Assembly: GCA_965644315.1 (NCBI GenBank)
Contig: CBFFRQ010000047.1
Coordinates: 1 to 64,000 of the forward strand
Source: Caecitellus pseudoparvulus
Taxonomy: Eukaryota; Bigyra: Bicosoecida
DNA: 64,000 nt
Direction: 5' to 3'
Within the stretch, counting starts at the first letter, position 1, and each line of letters begins with the position of its first letter. Positions 10,614 to 22,200 of the stretch are shown here, one piece after another. The notes below the pieces were generated by a model. The model made no database searches, was not told the origin of the DNA, and worked only from the letters and a program-made list of their open reading frames with translations. A program made the position numbers and the translations under genes.

Positions 10614-11960
10614 TCATTCACCTGCGGGCTTGGTGGCGGCAGGGGCCAGTTTGGCCAGCCTGCCTGCAGCTTCCGTCAGCGCCTCGTCAGTCTTGCAGAA
10701 GGCAAAGCGGGCAAGGTTGGCGACGAGGTGCTTGTCGCTGTCTTGGTAAAAGGCGCTGGGCGGGATGGCAGCCACGCCGACCTCTTTCGTCAGCCACCTG
10801 CAAAAGGCCCAATCCCGCGTCATGCTCGGGCACGCAGGCGTGGACTCGGCAAGGTAGCTGTCAGGAATGCTGACGGCAGAAGTGTCTGCCATGACGAAGA
10901 AGCCGCCCTCTGGCGCAATGGCCTTCAGGCCTGCTGCGTTCAGCGCGTCACACAGCAGCGTGCGCTTCGCCAGGTACTGCGCGCGCAGGTATGCGAAGTA
11001 GCTGTCGTGGGTCACCTCCGCCCCGTCCGCACCGGGCGCGGTGAAGGGCTGCTCTGCCTCCTCCAGGGCCCATGCGACCGCCTGCTGCAGGGGCGTGGCG
11101 ACGGAGAACTGCACCCACTGATTCACGAGCATGACACCCTTCACGAGGGGAGCGGGCCCCACCACCCAGCCCACCTTCCACCCCGTCACAGAGAACGTCT
11201 TGCCCGCAGAAGACACCGTGACGGAGCGCTCCCACATGCCCGGCAGCGTCGGGAACTGCACGTGGTCGTGCCCGTCGTACGTCATGTGCTCGTACACCTC
11301 GTCGCAGATGACGACGATGCGTGGGTGCCGCGCGACGATGTCGGCGATGCCTTGCATCTCCTCCCGGCTGAACATCTTGCCAGTGGGGTTGTGTGGTGTG
11401 TTCAGCACGAGGATGCGGGTGGCAGGGGTGATGGCAGCCTCCAGGGCAGGCAGGTCCAGTCCCCACGCCGAGCCAGTGGACTCCACACCAGCCTGCCCCG
11501 TGTGCTGCAGCGGCACGTACACGGGGGAACCCCCCGCCATGCGCGTCTGGGCCGAGTAAATATCGAAGGATGGCTCCATGAGCAGCACCTCGTCGCCGTC
11601 GGCCACGAGGGCTTGCAGGAGGGCGAACATGGCCTCCGTGGCGCCCACCGTCACCGTCACCTCCGTCATGGCGTCAATGTCCCGCTGCAGCACGCGCTTG
11701 TACCACTTGGCCAGCTGCTGCACCAGCGGCACATGCCCCCCTGATCGGGTGTACTGGTTGTAATCCTCGTCCACAGCGCGCTTGGCTGCTGCCTTCATGA
11801 AGGCGGGCGCCTGCCAGTCAGGGAAGCCTTGCCCCAGGTTCACGGCGCCGACCTCCTTGGCCAGCGGGGTGAACTCATGCCACACAGTCGGCCCATCGAA
11901 ACCTTTCAAGCGAGGTGCGAGCTGGTAGCAGGTGGGGGTGCCGGCTGCTTCAGCTGCCAT
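10614..11960 (-). CDS. KYAT: PLP-dependent kynurenine / glutamine transaminase K-type aminotransferase
   Basis: Single exon, 448 residues, fold-type I aminotransferase class I/II. NLGQGFPDW (residue 41) and YNQYTRSGGHVPL (68) are hallmarks of the kynurenine aminotransferase / cysteine-S-conjugate beta-lyase group. PLP-binding residues seen are Asn in NTPHNPTGK (187-195), Asp220 and Tyr223 in CDEVYEH, and Lys254 in SSAGKTFSVTGWKVGW. An Arg in ANLARFAF near the C-terminus is the expected carboxylate ligand. The reaction is transamination of kynurenine, glutamine, methionine or aromatic amino acids with 2-oxo acids. No obvious targeting peptide, so probably cytosolic. It lies 243 bp downstream of nothing co-oriented in function; its neighbours on the same strand are the phosphatase and PUS10, each with its own gap. 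Confidence 0.93.
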   Translation of the reverse strand: MAAEAAGTPTCYQLAPRLKGFDGPTVWHEFTPLAKEVGAVNLGQGFPDWQAPAFMKAAAKRAVDEDYNQYTRSGGHVPLVQQLAKWYKRVLQRDIDAMTEVTVTVGATEAMFALLQALVADGDEVLLMEPSFDIYSAQTRMAGGSPVYVPLQHTGQAGVESTGSAWGLDLPALEAAITPATRILVLNTPHNPTGKMFSREEMQGIADIVARHPRIVVICDEVYEHMTYDGHDHVQFPTLPGMWERSVTVSSAGKTFSVTGWKVGWVVGPAPLVKGVMLVNQWVQFSVATPLQQAVAWALEEAEQPFTAPGADGAEVTHDSYFAYLRAQYLAKRTLLCDALNAAGLKAIAPEGGFFVMADTSAVSIPDSYLAESTPACPSMTRDWAFCRWLTKEVGVAAIPPSAFYQDSDKHLVANLARFAFCKTDEALTEAAGRLAKLAPAATKPAGE

Positions 11961-12109
11961 GTTGCACGTATCGTTGCACGGTGGAGCTGCGGAAATCGCT
12001 TGGCTGCCAGAGAACGCGCGCCAGAACCGCCGCAGTGTGGGGCAAGGCAGGCAGTTCCACGTGAAGCAGAGAAGCAGCGGGCACTGAGTCTGGTGGATGA
12101 ACTGTGTCT

Positions 12110-14305
12110 TTATTTTGCTTGCGCTGCGGCGCCCTGTGTTGTCTCGTCGCAGGGCGTGGGTTGGTCTGTGCCGGGCATCAAGCCTTTGAGGGGGTGCACC
12201 CGCAAGTCCTGCGCTTCAGCTGCAGCCACGAGGGCCAGGGCCTCCTGCGTGACTTCCGGGATGTCCTGTCCGAAGGCCGGGCGTTGGTCGTCCGCGGGCC
12301 CGGGCACCGTCCCCTGCAGATGTGGGCAGGCGACGTCCACGACATCCAGAAACATTATGTCGCAGCGTGGCGGCGGCGTGGAGTCCGGCCCAGCCAGCAG
12401 TGATGCCACACTGGGCTGGGTGCGGCCCAGGTCAGAGTGCACGAACTCCTTCACATACGTGCCTGCCGACGTGGCGAGGTGCAGGATGAAGAAGTGGGGG
12501 TGCAGCCACTGAGGCTGCATGGCCAACACGTGCCGGGTGCGAGTCATGAGGGCGCGGCGGTGCATGACGCGCAGGGGCGTGCGCTGCGCCAGCTCCAGGG
12601 GCTGTGATCGGCTCAGCGCTGCGGTCAGGCCCTCCTGTGTCAGTGGCGCCGAGGTCCACACGAGGGCGGCGTACACCTTGGCCTTCTCCTCCGCGCCGCT
12701 CTGCATGGCAGCGTAGCCGGCAGCAGAGGAGAGGGACAAGTGCGAAATACGCACGCCGTGAGCGTTGGCGTTCATGGCGTCCTCCCACGCCCGCAGCACC
12801 TGCGGCGCCACCAGTGTCCGGGCGGCGTCCTCCACCTCCACTGCAAAGGGGCGCCCCACGCCCAGCATGCGCACGTCCACATCTTCCCGGCCGGACGCCG
12901 ACAGGTTCACTCCTGCCGCACGCATGTACTGGGTCAGGACATCCCCCACCACAGAAGCGACGTTCTTCGAAGGAGGCAGGGCGCTCTCATCGACGGCGTC
13001 CCCCCCTTCTTCCTTGTCCACCACCCCCCAGGGGGACTGCGGCACCCCCCGCTGGTACTTGTTGTAGTACCCCGTCAAGAACACCGGTGTCCGCAGCACG
13101 TCCACCTGGAACAACGCTGGGTGAACAGGGACCCGTGGCGGGCTCGGGAAGCGCACCGTGTCCTTGCCGGTCCGCAGGTCCAGCGCCTGGGCTGTGCGGC
13201 CCTTGCCCCGCCCACCCTTGGTCGGCTTACCCGCCCTACCGTTACTGCCGCGGAACGCGTCCAGTCGCCACGGGGTGAAGGCGTACACGGCCGCCGGACC
13301 AGGCGTGCTCTGCTCCTGGCCCTCCTGCATGTGCAACGGCACCAGGCCAGGGATGTACGGGGGGCTCTCATTCTCGGGCAGGCTGCCCAGCAGTGTGGCC
13401 AGGTCTTTGTGGGAGGGTGCCTGCCAGCACCGCCCATCCCGTGTCGTGCCGTGCCGAGGGCGCTTAGCCTGCCCCCCACCGCCGCCGCCGCCGCCACCCC
13501 ACACGACACGCAGACCGTCGTTCTTGGAACTCTGCAGCCCCTCCAGCTCTGCATCTGCGGCAGCATGCGTGAACTTCACCTGCATCCGCAGTCCACCCAG
13601 TGGCTGGGGCAAAGTGCCGTCGGCAGTGGCGGTGAGCAGAGGCACCTCCAAGCCCTTGTCCTCCACATGGCCTGCCGTGGCACGGCCAGCCTTGGTGGCT
13701 GCTGCAGCGGCGCCCAGGGGCGTCAAGGGCACTTGGCTTCCCAACTCGGACAGCAGGCGCGCCCGCACTGCGTCCTTTACTGGCACCATGGTGGCTGGCA
13801 GGGTAGGCAGGCCCAGTGCGGTGCAGATGTGGGCTCGCAGTGCGTGCTGACGCACCAGCACACTGGTGGGCAGCTGCACGCCCAGTGTGAAGCGCGCCGC
13901 ATCATACCCCCTCGCTTGAATGGCCGCCACTGCCACCTGGATGGGGGAGGACACTGTGGCGGGGGACGGGTCGGCGGACCCTGCTGGGGGCCGGGAGGCG
14001 GTGCAGTGGGGGTCATGCTGCACCCTGCCCTCCTGCATGATGCCAAGACACACACTGCACGTGTCAGAGGGCCCTGGCGAGGATGGCAGCGGCGGGGACG
14101 GCACGTCTGCCGCAGGCGCTGCCGCGGCCAGAGCTCGCAACTGCTCCCCTGCAGCGCTGTGAGCCAGTGCGTAGAAGTCCGTGGCCCGGACGCCCACCAG
14201 CGTGGCCGCACAGAACTGGCAACTACCCGAAGACAAGGCGAGTGCCGCAATGGAGGCTGCCCTTGTGCTGGTTTGCAGCACAGAAGCAGCGGCAGCGGCA
14301 GCCAT
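12110..14305 (-). CDS. PUS10: tRNA pseudouridine synthase Pus10
   Basis: Single exon, 731 residues. Pus10 converts uridine 54/55 in the T-loop of tRNA to pseudouridine in archaea and many eukaryotes. The N-terminal half has Cys pairs (CQFC near residue 33; CSVC near 82) suited to the zinc-binding accessory domain. The catalytic half shows VFLTGYYNKYQRGVPQSPW, then GREDVDVRMLGVGRPFAVEV with the expected catalytic Asp, then RTPLRVMHRRA and FILHLATSAGTYVKEFVHSD, all in family order. A run of nine Gly codons near residue 270 sits between the halves. The stop codon lies inside AAATAAAG, so an AATAAA-like polyadenylation signal overlaps it. No signal peptide is seen. Divergently paired with the tetraspanin-like gene. 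Confidence 0.92.
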   Translation of the reverse strand: MAAAAAASVLQTSTRAASIAALALSSGSCQFCAATLVGVRATDFYALAHSAAGEQLRALAAAAPAADVPSPPLPSSPGPSDTCSVCLGIMQEGRVQHDPHCTASRPPAGSADPSPATVSSPIQVAVAAIQARGYDAARFTLGVQLPTSVLVRQHALRAHICTALGLPTLPATMVPVKDAVRARLLSELGSQVPLTPLGAAAAATKAGRATAGHVEDKGLEVPLLTATADGTLPQPLGGLRMQVKFTHAAADAELEGLQSSKNDGLRVVWGGGGGGGGGQAKRPRHGTTRDGRCWQAPSHKDLATLLGSLPENESPPYIPGLVPLHMQEGQEQSTPGPAAVYAFTPWRLDAFRGSNGRAGKPTKGGRGKGRTAQALDLRTGKDTVRFPSPPRVPVHPALFQVDVLRTPVFLTGYYNKYQRGVPQSPWGVVDKEEGGDAVDESALPPSKNVASVVGDVLTQYMRAAGVNLSASGREDVDVRMLGVGRPFAVEVEDAARTLVAPQVLRAWEDAMNANAHGVRISHLSLSSAAGYAAMQSGAEEKAKVYAALVWTSAPLTQEGLTAALSRSQPLELAQRTPLRVMHRRALMTRTRHVLAMQPQWLHPHFFILHLATSAGTYVKEFVHSDLGRTQPSVASLLAGPDSTPPPRCDIMFLDVVDVACPHLQGTVPGPADDQRPAFGQDIPEVTQEALALVAAAEAQDLRVHPLKGLMPGTDQPTPCDETTQGAAAQAK

Positions 14306-14656
14306 GCTGCGGAACTTGGTTCTGCTACGCCTCGTTCAGAGTGCCAGCCAGCGCACCTAGGAAGGGCGGGCCCCTTGAGCTCTCAGACTTCGTGTACAGT
14401 ACATACTCACTTCGGACAGCGCGTTGATTTTGTACATGTAAAATGGGCAGGCAAGAGCTGGCTGTCAAGTGGGTGAGGTGCCGCACGCTTTGCCCGGAGC
14501 ATCAGGCGCAAAGTCAAGTGGCTTTGCAAAAAGAAGCATCAGAAACCCTCGAAGCACGCATTGCACTACACAGCCCAACGTCTCGCGCCCAGCCGCAGCT
14601 GTGTTTGCGCGAAGCACGCCAACTCCTGCGGAAGTTGGGAGCGCGTGCTCCACGCT
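14306..14656. promoter_or_regulatory. Divergent intergenic region, PUS10 / tetraspanin-like
   Basis: This 351-bp gap separates two outward-facing genes. It includes an AT-richer stretch (about 14395-14445) unlike the surrounding GC-rich DNA, which may hold the transcription starts, and a TGCGGAA element at about 14628. No gene is seen. Confidence 0.35.
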
Positions 14657-15567
14657 ATGGGCAGCTTGGACATGTCCATGGAATCCGCCAAGAAAGCCGC
14701 GTACGCGAAGCGCCAAGAGGGCTGCTGCAGGTCATGCCTGCGCACCCTCGTCAAGGGCTTTAATGCCGTCGTCCTTATCGTCGGGCTTGCTCTGCTGGGG
14801 TATGGAGGTGAGTGGTGCAGTGCACTTTCTGGGAGTCTCTCGCCCTGCAGGCTGCCACCCTTCCGACTGCGCGCCCTTCGCAGCCTACCTGGCCATTGTC
14901 AGCAAGCAGGTGGACATCTTGTCTGGTGCGCTTCCCCGCGGGCAGTTGGCGGGCCACGTTGCCCCATGCTCTCACCTGGCTCGCTCGACCTGCGCAGGTG
15001 CCGTGCTCACAGTGGGGCTAGTGGACACCCTGTTTCCCCTCCTCACCATTTGGTGTGGTGCGTGTGCCGCCCTGCGCACACCCCCTTCTCCATTGACTCA
15101 CCACCACCCTCACGCCCTGCGCAGGTGCCCGCTGGAGGTGCTGGCTGCAGTGCAGCATGTTTTTCATGGGCTTCGTGACGCTGGGCGAGCTCGTCGCTGG
15201 CTGCTTCTTCGTCATCCCAGGCGGGCGCAAGAAGGTGCACGCCATCGTCAGCGAAGACAGCAGTGCCGCAGGGCGCACCATCGACCACAACTTGCTGGCG
15301 GCTGGGCTGGCGCTGTTTGCTGCCGCTGCGATGCAGGTGGTGGCCCTGCTCTTCATGTACTGCCAGAGCAACGCGCTGATCGAGGACATGGACCTGGCGG
15401 AGGACGACGCCGAGCAGCGCATGGAGGACGCGAAGGACCCACTGCTGGCCACGGAGGAGGGCAAGGCCATGTCGCGCTCCGAGCGCCGGGCCGCCAACGC
15501 CAGCAACCGGTACAAGGAGAAGAACGCACACTTTTACGAAAAGTACAAGATCGGCGGCAGCAAGTGA
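14657..15567 (+). CDS. Four-pass tetraspanin-like membrane protein
   Basis: Four exons (14657-14807, 14851-14925, 14998-15057, 15125-15567) splice in phase 1 throughout and give 242 residues. Hydrophobic segments lie at about residues 35-51 (FNAVVLIVGLALLGYG), 66-95 (ending VDTLFPLLTIW), 105-125 (MFFMGFVTLGELVAGCFFVI) and 147-170 (ALFAAAAMQVVALLFMYC). A Cys cluster (CCRSC) precedes the first, typical of palmitoylated tetraspanins, and a short loop with CHPSDC follows it. The large CCG-containing extracellular loop of animal tetraspanins is missing, so the family call is tentative. The C-terminal 65 residues are charged, cytosolic and probably helical. The first intron, 43 nt, is the shortest I placed. 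Exact function unknown. Confidence 0.7.
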
Positions 15568-15848
15568 AGTGTGCATGTGTATTGGCAGGTTGTGCTGTCG
15601 CGGGCGTACACTTGCATGGCGCTGGAGGGGCCCTGTGGCGCCAGGCCCAGCCCCAGGCTTCCCGCGCCGGGGCTGGCAAGCGCTGGCGCGGCAGCACAGG
15701 CCCAAGCGCAGACGGCACCAAAATCCACCCCCAACCACCACCACGCTTCCAGGGTGCGCTGCAGTGCCCCGCACGCCACACGGTGCCGTCGCTGCAGGGT
15801 GCCAAGCACCGCGTTCGGGCACGCCAGGGTCTCTCGCATAAGAGCACC

Positions 15849-17361
15849 ATGCTGTCCACGTTCAAGTGCCTGCTGGTCGCTGCGGGCCTGCTGGCCGCGA
15901 CTGCGGCACAGTCTTCATTTGATTACAAGGTTGAGCAGGTGGTTATGTTTCACCGTCACGGCGATCGGTGAGAACGGCCGTCCCGCGTGGGCCGGCAGCC
16001 ATGTGCACTGCACTTTGCCTCCGTCACTGTGCAGGTCCCCCACATCTTGCCTGCCGAAGCAAGCCAAGCAGTGCCCTGGTTTCTGGCCCGATGGCTTTGG
16101 TCAGCTTACGCCCCGTGGCATGCACCAGCTGTACACCCTCGGCGCCGACTACCTGCGTCCCCGCTACGTTGACCAGCTGAAGGTGCTACCTGGGAACTGG
16201 AGCCGCGACTCCCTGTACGTCCGCTCCACGGACTACGACAGAACCCTGCAAAGCGTGGACTCCTTGCTGCAGGGGCTGTACCCCCCCGGCACTGGCCCCA
16301 CTGTGTGGGGCAGCCAAGGCACACCGGCCGTCACGTCCCAGCGCGTGCAGGTGGTGCCCGTCGTGACCCTGCCGCGCACTGAGGACGGCATCCTGAGCTG
16401 GAACGCCGCCACCTGCCCCGCCTGGAACACGGCTCGCAACGCGTACACGGCCAAGGTGGAGCAGGAGACGGACGAGGCAGGCATCTTCGCAGACGTGGTG
16501 AAGGAGCTGTCCCAGGAGACCGGCATTGAGGACCTGAACATCAACAACATGTACAAGGCCCTGGACGGCCTCAAGACGGACCGCTTCCACGGCTACCCCT
16601 GGCCGGAGGGTATCACGGAGGACCAGTTCAACCAGGCCATCAACGTGTCCGAGTGGACCATGGCGCAGTGGTACGCCACCCCCACCATGCGCAAGCAGGG
16701 CGGCGGGTACATGGTGTCCCTGCTGCGAGAGCGCTTCACCGCCCGTGTCCAAGGCACGGCCCAGCCCGAGTTCGACCCCACCAGCTACGCCTCCCCGACA
16801 GGGGACCAGCTCACCGGCCCCCGTGTCGCCATCTACTCCGCCCATGACCTCACCGTGCTCACGGTGCTGGCGTCGCTGCAGGTGCTGCAGGGGCCCGTGG
16901 AGAACCCCCCCTATGCTTCCTCGGCTGTGTTCGAGTTGGTGGCTCTGCCCTCCAGCGCCGCCACCTCCCACGCCGTGCGCATCTGGTACAACAAGGGCAT
17001 CGGGACGGACGGCAGCTCCGGCCCAGGCACGCCGCAGCCCTTCAACACCACGCACAACGTGGTGGCCCTGCCTGGCTGCGCCAACGTCGGGTCCGGTGGT
17101 GACATCCTCTGCGCCCTGGACGACTTCATGACCCTCACAGAGGACGTGGCCAACGCCGACTGGCAGCCCCTGTGTGGCGTGGACACCAACCCGCCCGCTG
17201 CCAAGGAAAAGGGTGAGTTCAAGCAGTGGCAGCTGGTGCTGGGGTCGGTGTTGGGCACCGTTCTTGGCTTGCTGGTGGGTGCTGCTATGGTGTGGATGTG
17301 CATGCGCAAGGCCTCCAGCGCACCCCACGGCGCCACTGCTGAGCCATACGCTCAAATTTAG
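15849..17361 (+). CDS. Histidine acid phosphatase, membrane-anchored
   Basis: Exons 15849-15967 and 16035-17361 encode 481 residues. The intron falls inside the active-site motif, so FHRHGDRSP (residues 35-43) is complete only after splicing; its first His is the phospho-acceptor. The proton-donor motif IYSAHDLTVL is near residue 310. A signal peptide (MLSTFKCLLVAAGLLAATAA) starts the protein, and a single hydrophobic helix (about 445-467) followed by a short basic cytosolic tail ends it. This is the layout of lysosomal/vacuolar or cell-surface acid phosphatases of the ACP2/ACPP branch, which release phosphate from monoesters at low pH. Several NxS/T sites suggest glycosylation. Same strand as its two neighbours with separate promoters. 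Confidence 0.92.
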
Positions 17362-17526
17362 ATCCCCCCCCACGTTTTTCTGTGCTACTCCTTGTAATTT
17401 CTGAGAGGCTTGCTCCCGACTTGACTCCGAGCACCGTCTCCCCGTGCGAAGTTTCGCAGGCCATCGCGCCGCGGCTGCCGCAGGCGACGGACTTCTCGCG
17501 ACCACTGCAGCGCCCATACTTGCATC

Positions 17527-19189
17527 ATGGCAGCCCAACCCCCCTCTCTGCCTGAATTCTACATGAGGCCCTTGCCCGCCTCTTGCATTGACCTCGCGAG
17601 CGCAGGTAAGGCGCGTTTCGCTCACGTTTCGCGTTTCATCCAGCACCCGCTGCCTTGCCCGCACCGCAGAGGGGCAAGAGCTTTTCGCTGCGGCCATGAA
17701 GGAGGGGCACTGTCGCAGTTTCTTTCCCCTTGTTGCTCAGTTCCGTACCCAAGATGAGCCTGCATTCTGCGGCCTGGCGTCCCTGACCATGGCTTTGAAT
17801 GCGTTGCGCGTTGACCCTGGCGTGAGGTGGAATGGGGTGTGGCGGTGGTACTCTGAGAGGTCCCTGACCTGCTGCAAGCCGCTGGAGGAAGTGGAGGCGG
17901 AGGGCATCTCCATCGCGCAGCTGGCGTGCCTGGCGCGGTGCAACACGCTGCATGCGCAGATCACCACCCTGTCCCACCCAGCCCCCGGAGTTGTGGACGC
18001 GGCCAAACAAGCAGCGGCTTCTTCTCTTCCTGATGAAAGTGCAGACGCCGCTGCCATCGTAGCTTGGCTCGCTGCCGACAGTGCGGCGTTCTGTGCGACT
18101 GTGCCCGAAGCAGATGTGGCTGGCCTGCGCACAGCCCTGAAGCAGCACTGTGCCGCCCCGCCCCCCCTTACCAGCGTCCTCATCGCAAACTACGCGCGTG
18201 GCGTGCTTGGCCAGACGGGTTCAGGGCATTTCTCTCCGCTGGCAGCGTTCGTGGAGGAGGCAGACGCTGTGCTCATCCTGGACACGGCCCGGTTCAAGTA
18301 CCCGCCGCACTGGGTGTCGCTGGGCAGGCTCGCCGCTGCCATGGCCGTGCCGACCTCAGACGGCGGGCACCGCGGCTATCTGAGCGTGCAGCGCATGGCT
18401 GCCGCCCCCCTCATTATGTTCGAGCTGTCGGCTGTCCTGCGGGACGGCAGGGTGCAGCCTTGGGGCGGCTGCAAGTGCTCTGGCGGCACCCCAGGCAAGG
18501 CGGCCGACGGCTGCCGCAGCGGGGAGTCCTGGCAGTCCCTGCTGGCCCAGATGCAGCGAGAGCTGGCAGCTGTCTTGAGAGGCGCCGCGCAAGACTGCAT
18601 GGCGGCGGCTGTGACCAGCCCTGGGTGTGGCGATGGCCGCGTGGCAGACCCCATCGCTCTTGCCCGGCTGGCTGTGGCTGGTGTCGTGTCGAGGTTGGTT
18701 CGTGGGCCCACCGCTGGTGGGGGACCGTTGAAGGCGGTGCAGGCCGCCTCCCAGTCGGCTGCTGGCTTCAGCAGGGCCGAGAGCCCCGCCGCCTCCCACC
18801 GCAAGTGGAGCGACGCACAGAAAGCCGACGCCACACGCCTGCTGCAGCAACTGGAAGCCACAGACATGTTCAAGTGGGTCTCGGAAGTGCTGCCGCATGC
18901 CGCGACAGACTGCTCCGAGGAAGGCTGCAAGGGCGTGCACGTGACGCGGGCACACTCAGTGTCCATGCTGCTGCTGGCCGCGTGCCACCCCGGGTCCAGT
19001 GGGCAGGAGGGCAGCGACATCCCCTTCCAGCCCTGCTGCAGTGTTGCTGTGGACGCCTGGAGAGGGTTCCAGGCGCTGGTGATGGAGGACGTCGCAGGTG
19101 CGGCTGGCTCGAGCGATGGCGTCGGCGTCCTGGCCAACGAAGTGCACCTGCTTCGTCAGCAACTGGCCGCCCTGGAAGTGGAAGCATAG
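17527..19189 (+). CDS. Phytochelatin synthase
   Basis: Exons 17527-17605 and 17670-19189 encode 532 residues. This papain-like transpeptidase joins gamma-Glu-Cys units of glutathione into phytochelatins that chelate cadmium, zinc and other metals. The domain start FFPLVAQFRTQDEPAFCGLAS holds the catalytic Cys (about residue 59). NGVWRWYSE and the CCKPLEEVEAEGI stretch are family hallmarks. The catalytic His in SGHFSPLAAF (about 212) and Asp in LDTARFKYPPHWV (about 230) complete the triad. The Cys-to-His distance is about 50 residues longer than in plants because of an Ala/Asp-rich insert at about 155-200. The variable C-terminal half carries scattered Cys (CKCS, CSEEGCKG, CC), as in metal-sensing domains of plant enzymes. 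Only 22 bp separate its stop from that of the convergent kinase gene. Confidence 0.95.
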
Positions 19190-19211
19190 GTGCAACGGTG
19201 GTGTGCTGAGC

Positions 19212-22200
19212 TCACGGCCCGTCGGTCCTGGCGGTCTCGTCGCCCTCCTCCTCCTCCAGAATGGGGAACAGTGTGTGCTGCACCGCCACGTGGTTGGAGG
19301 GGAACCAGCCAGTCTCCCCGTTGCAGTCCCCCTCCCACCAGCCACTCTCGTGCTGAGTGTGCACGATGATGAGGTCACCCTCCTGGAAGGCCAGCTCCGT
19401 GTCTGTCGCTGGGTGGTAGTCAGCCAGTGCCATGGCCACCAGCCCAGTGCCTGGCTCGTCCTGCGTCGCCTCTGCGCCCTCCTCCACCGCAAACGAGTCA
19501 CCCAGCTCTCCAGAGGCGTCCCCCCACTCGTCTTCATACCATCCTCCTTCCCATGTGGCTGCCTCGCCTTCCTCTGTTTCGGGGGCTGGGTCGCCTCTTG
19601 TGGCCACCCAGAAATCCCGCTGCCACATGCCCTGATGCAGCGTGCATGCGGCGTTGTGCAGCAGCATGCTGCGGTTCACAGTGGCCACGGCAGCCCGCCC
19701 GAGGCTGGCCAGCATCTGTTCCAAGTCCACCTGCCCGGAGTCTTCGGCGCTGTCGGCGTGCTTGCTTGCTGCAGAGCAGGCCAGCAAGATGCCCTGCAAC
19801 CCAGACTGCACCTCCAGCACTGCCATGGACAGCTGGTGGGCGTGCCTCCAGCTCCTGTACACAGCTGCGTGACGGTCCATGACTGTGCAGACCGAAGATT
19901 GTCCAGGGTGTCCCCCGGCCAGCCTCTGGTCTGCCAAGGACTGCCGGGCAGCGTGCAACCACTGCAGCAGCATGCCAGCGTGCAGCTGGGACGGCACATA
20001 CACGCCCTCTGCGTCCTCATTCACGACTTCGTAGCCTTCATCGTCCTCAAACACTTCCGTGATGGCTGGGGTCGGCAGCAGGGGCGCAGGGACTGGGGTG
20101 ATGGTGTGCATCCAGCAGTCAGCCAGGCACCCCAGCGCGGTGCTCACGCTCTGCAGTGCATGCCCTGCCTCCTGGTCCTTGATTGCAGCACGCGCAATGT
20201 CCACCACAGATGTGATGAGTGGGTTTGAAAACGCGTCCAGAGCAAACTCCTGTGTCATGGCAGGCGACTGCTGCAATTGGTGCAGCTGGGCACCCCCGTC
20301 GTGTCGTGCAGGCGGCAAACCCTGCAGCAGCAGGTCGCCCTCAGAGCCCCACACCGGCCACAGCTCCTGCAGGCCCCAGAGAACATCGTCCACGACGTAG
20401 GCGGTGGACTGCAGACGGCCACGCATGAGCAGGGCCACGCGGCGCACGTCTGTCAGGCTCAGGCGCGGCACCTCCCCAGCCCACAGCACGTTGCGGCTGC
20501 GTGCTGACCTGGGCCCCGACCGCGCAGAGGGCAGCGCCTCCTCAGTCCCCTGTGCGAGTAGGTCCAGCACCCGGGACACCCGCATGCGGTAGGTCGTGTC
20601 TGCCAGCCAATCACGCAACAGGTATGCGAGGGGCTCCGGCACGCGAGGTGACGCCCCTGGTCCGCCCAGTGTTCCCGACTCACCCCTGTCCTCGTCCACA
20701 TGCCCGCCGAACAGGGGCAGCTGCAGGAGCTGAGAAGTGGAGGGTCTGGCGCTGGGGTCATGCTGCAGGCATGGCAGGATGGCCTCTCGCCATGCAGCGG
20801 GCAGGTCAGGCGGCAGCACGTCAGACGCTGGCGTGGCTGAGATGGCCATCATCATCTCCCCGACGCCGCGGTGGGCCTTCCACGGGGGGCCACCGGTAAG
20901 CAGCTCGACGCACAGGCAGCCGAAGGACCACACGTCCGCCTTGTAGGCGTCGCACGGCGCGCCCGTCTCCTGCATGAGCTCAGGCGCCATCCAGGCGATG
21001 GTGCCCTGGCACCGCGGCGTTGCTGCCCGGGCGCTGCCGTCGCCTGTCGGAGAGGTCGCATGGCTGCCAGGTGATCGAGGCAGCGTGTTGACCACCTTGC
21101 TGCTGCCGAAGTCCGCCAGCTTCGCGATGCCGTGTGGGAACAGCAAGACGTTTGCCCCCTTCACATCCCGGTGGGCGATGCCGCAGCGGTGGCAGTGCTC
21201 CAGAGCACTGAGAACCTGCCCAGCCAGGCGCAGTGCAAGACTGCCTGGAAGCCCACTCCCGCCCTTGAGGATGGAATGCAGTGATCCCCCGCCTGCGTAC
21301 TCGAAGAATAGCTCTGCCGTCGGCCACGGCTCCGCCTGACACGGTTTGCGGATGTGGCCTCCCAAGTATTGCACGAGGTGAGGGTGGGCCTGCAGCGCCC
21401 GTAGAGCGGCCACTTCCTTCTCAACCATCATCATCGCGCTGCGGGACGCCAACTGCACCGACTTGATTGCAAGGCACTCCCCCGTATCCCCCCTCACAGC
21501 GCACTGCACGGAGGCAGATACGCCTTGCCCCACCGTGGCGCCCCGCAGCAGCACCAGGCCCGGCTCGGCAGGCAGGCCATGCGGCGCCAGGGATTCGGCC
21601 AGTGCAGCTGTGACGTCCTCGAAGTCCTCATACTCTTCCGTCACAATGGACGCAGAAGAGACGAAGGAAGCTGGGCCCGAAGGAATACCGCCGGCGCTGC
21701 CCCGGGCCCGGCGCTCGCTTCCAGCACTGGGCACCCGCAGAAAAGGAAGACCCCCCAGCGTCCTTGCACTGACGGGTGTCGAAGGCGTGGAAGCTTTCTG
21801 TCCATGGCACAACTCCAGCACCAGTTTCTTGCGCCACTTGCGCTTGTCCCTCGCCCACGCAGCTGCAGCCTGCTGTCCGCTGTCCAGAGCCACTGCCTGT
21901 GCACCAGGGGGGAGGCAAGCACGGAGATTCAGGGGAATTGGATACCGAAGACGGGCGAGCAGCTCACCTTGAGCACCAGGCGAAGTCGATGCGGTGCACT
22001 TTGCTCCAATGGGCCAGAGCCGGCGGCTGCCGGAGTGTACGAAACTGTGCGGGAGCAGTCCATCGCCAGTGCGCTGCCGGGCCGGCAAAGGGGGTGTGCT
22101 ACACGAAACTCACGAACGACCTTCAGCTTCTGGCCAGAAGCGATGACTCCAGAAGGCGGGAAAACGAACAGCGGCTCCTGTGACTTGAGCTGCAGGCGAA

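Noticed and set aside
12740-14476. 578-residue plus-strand open frame
   Set aside because: Antisense shadow of PUS10, with His/Gly/Arg-rich composition and no motif.
16186-17697. 503-residue minus-strand open frame
   Set aside because: Antisense to the histidine acid phosphatase, which has a signal peptide, RHG motif and membrane anchor.
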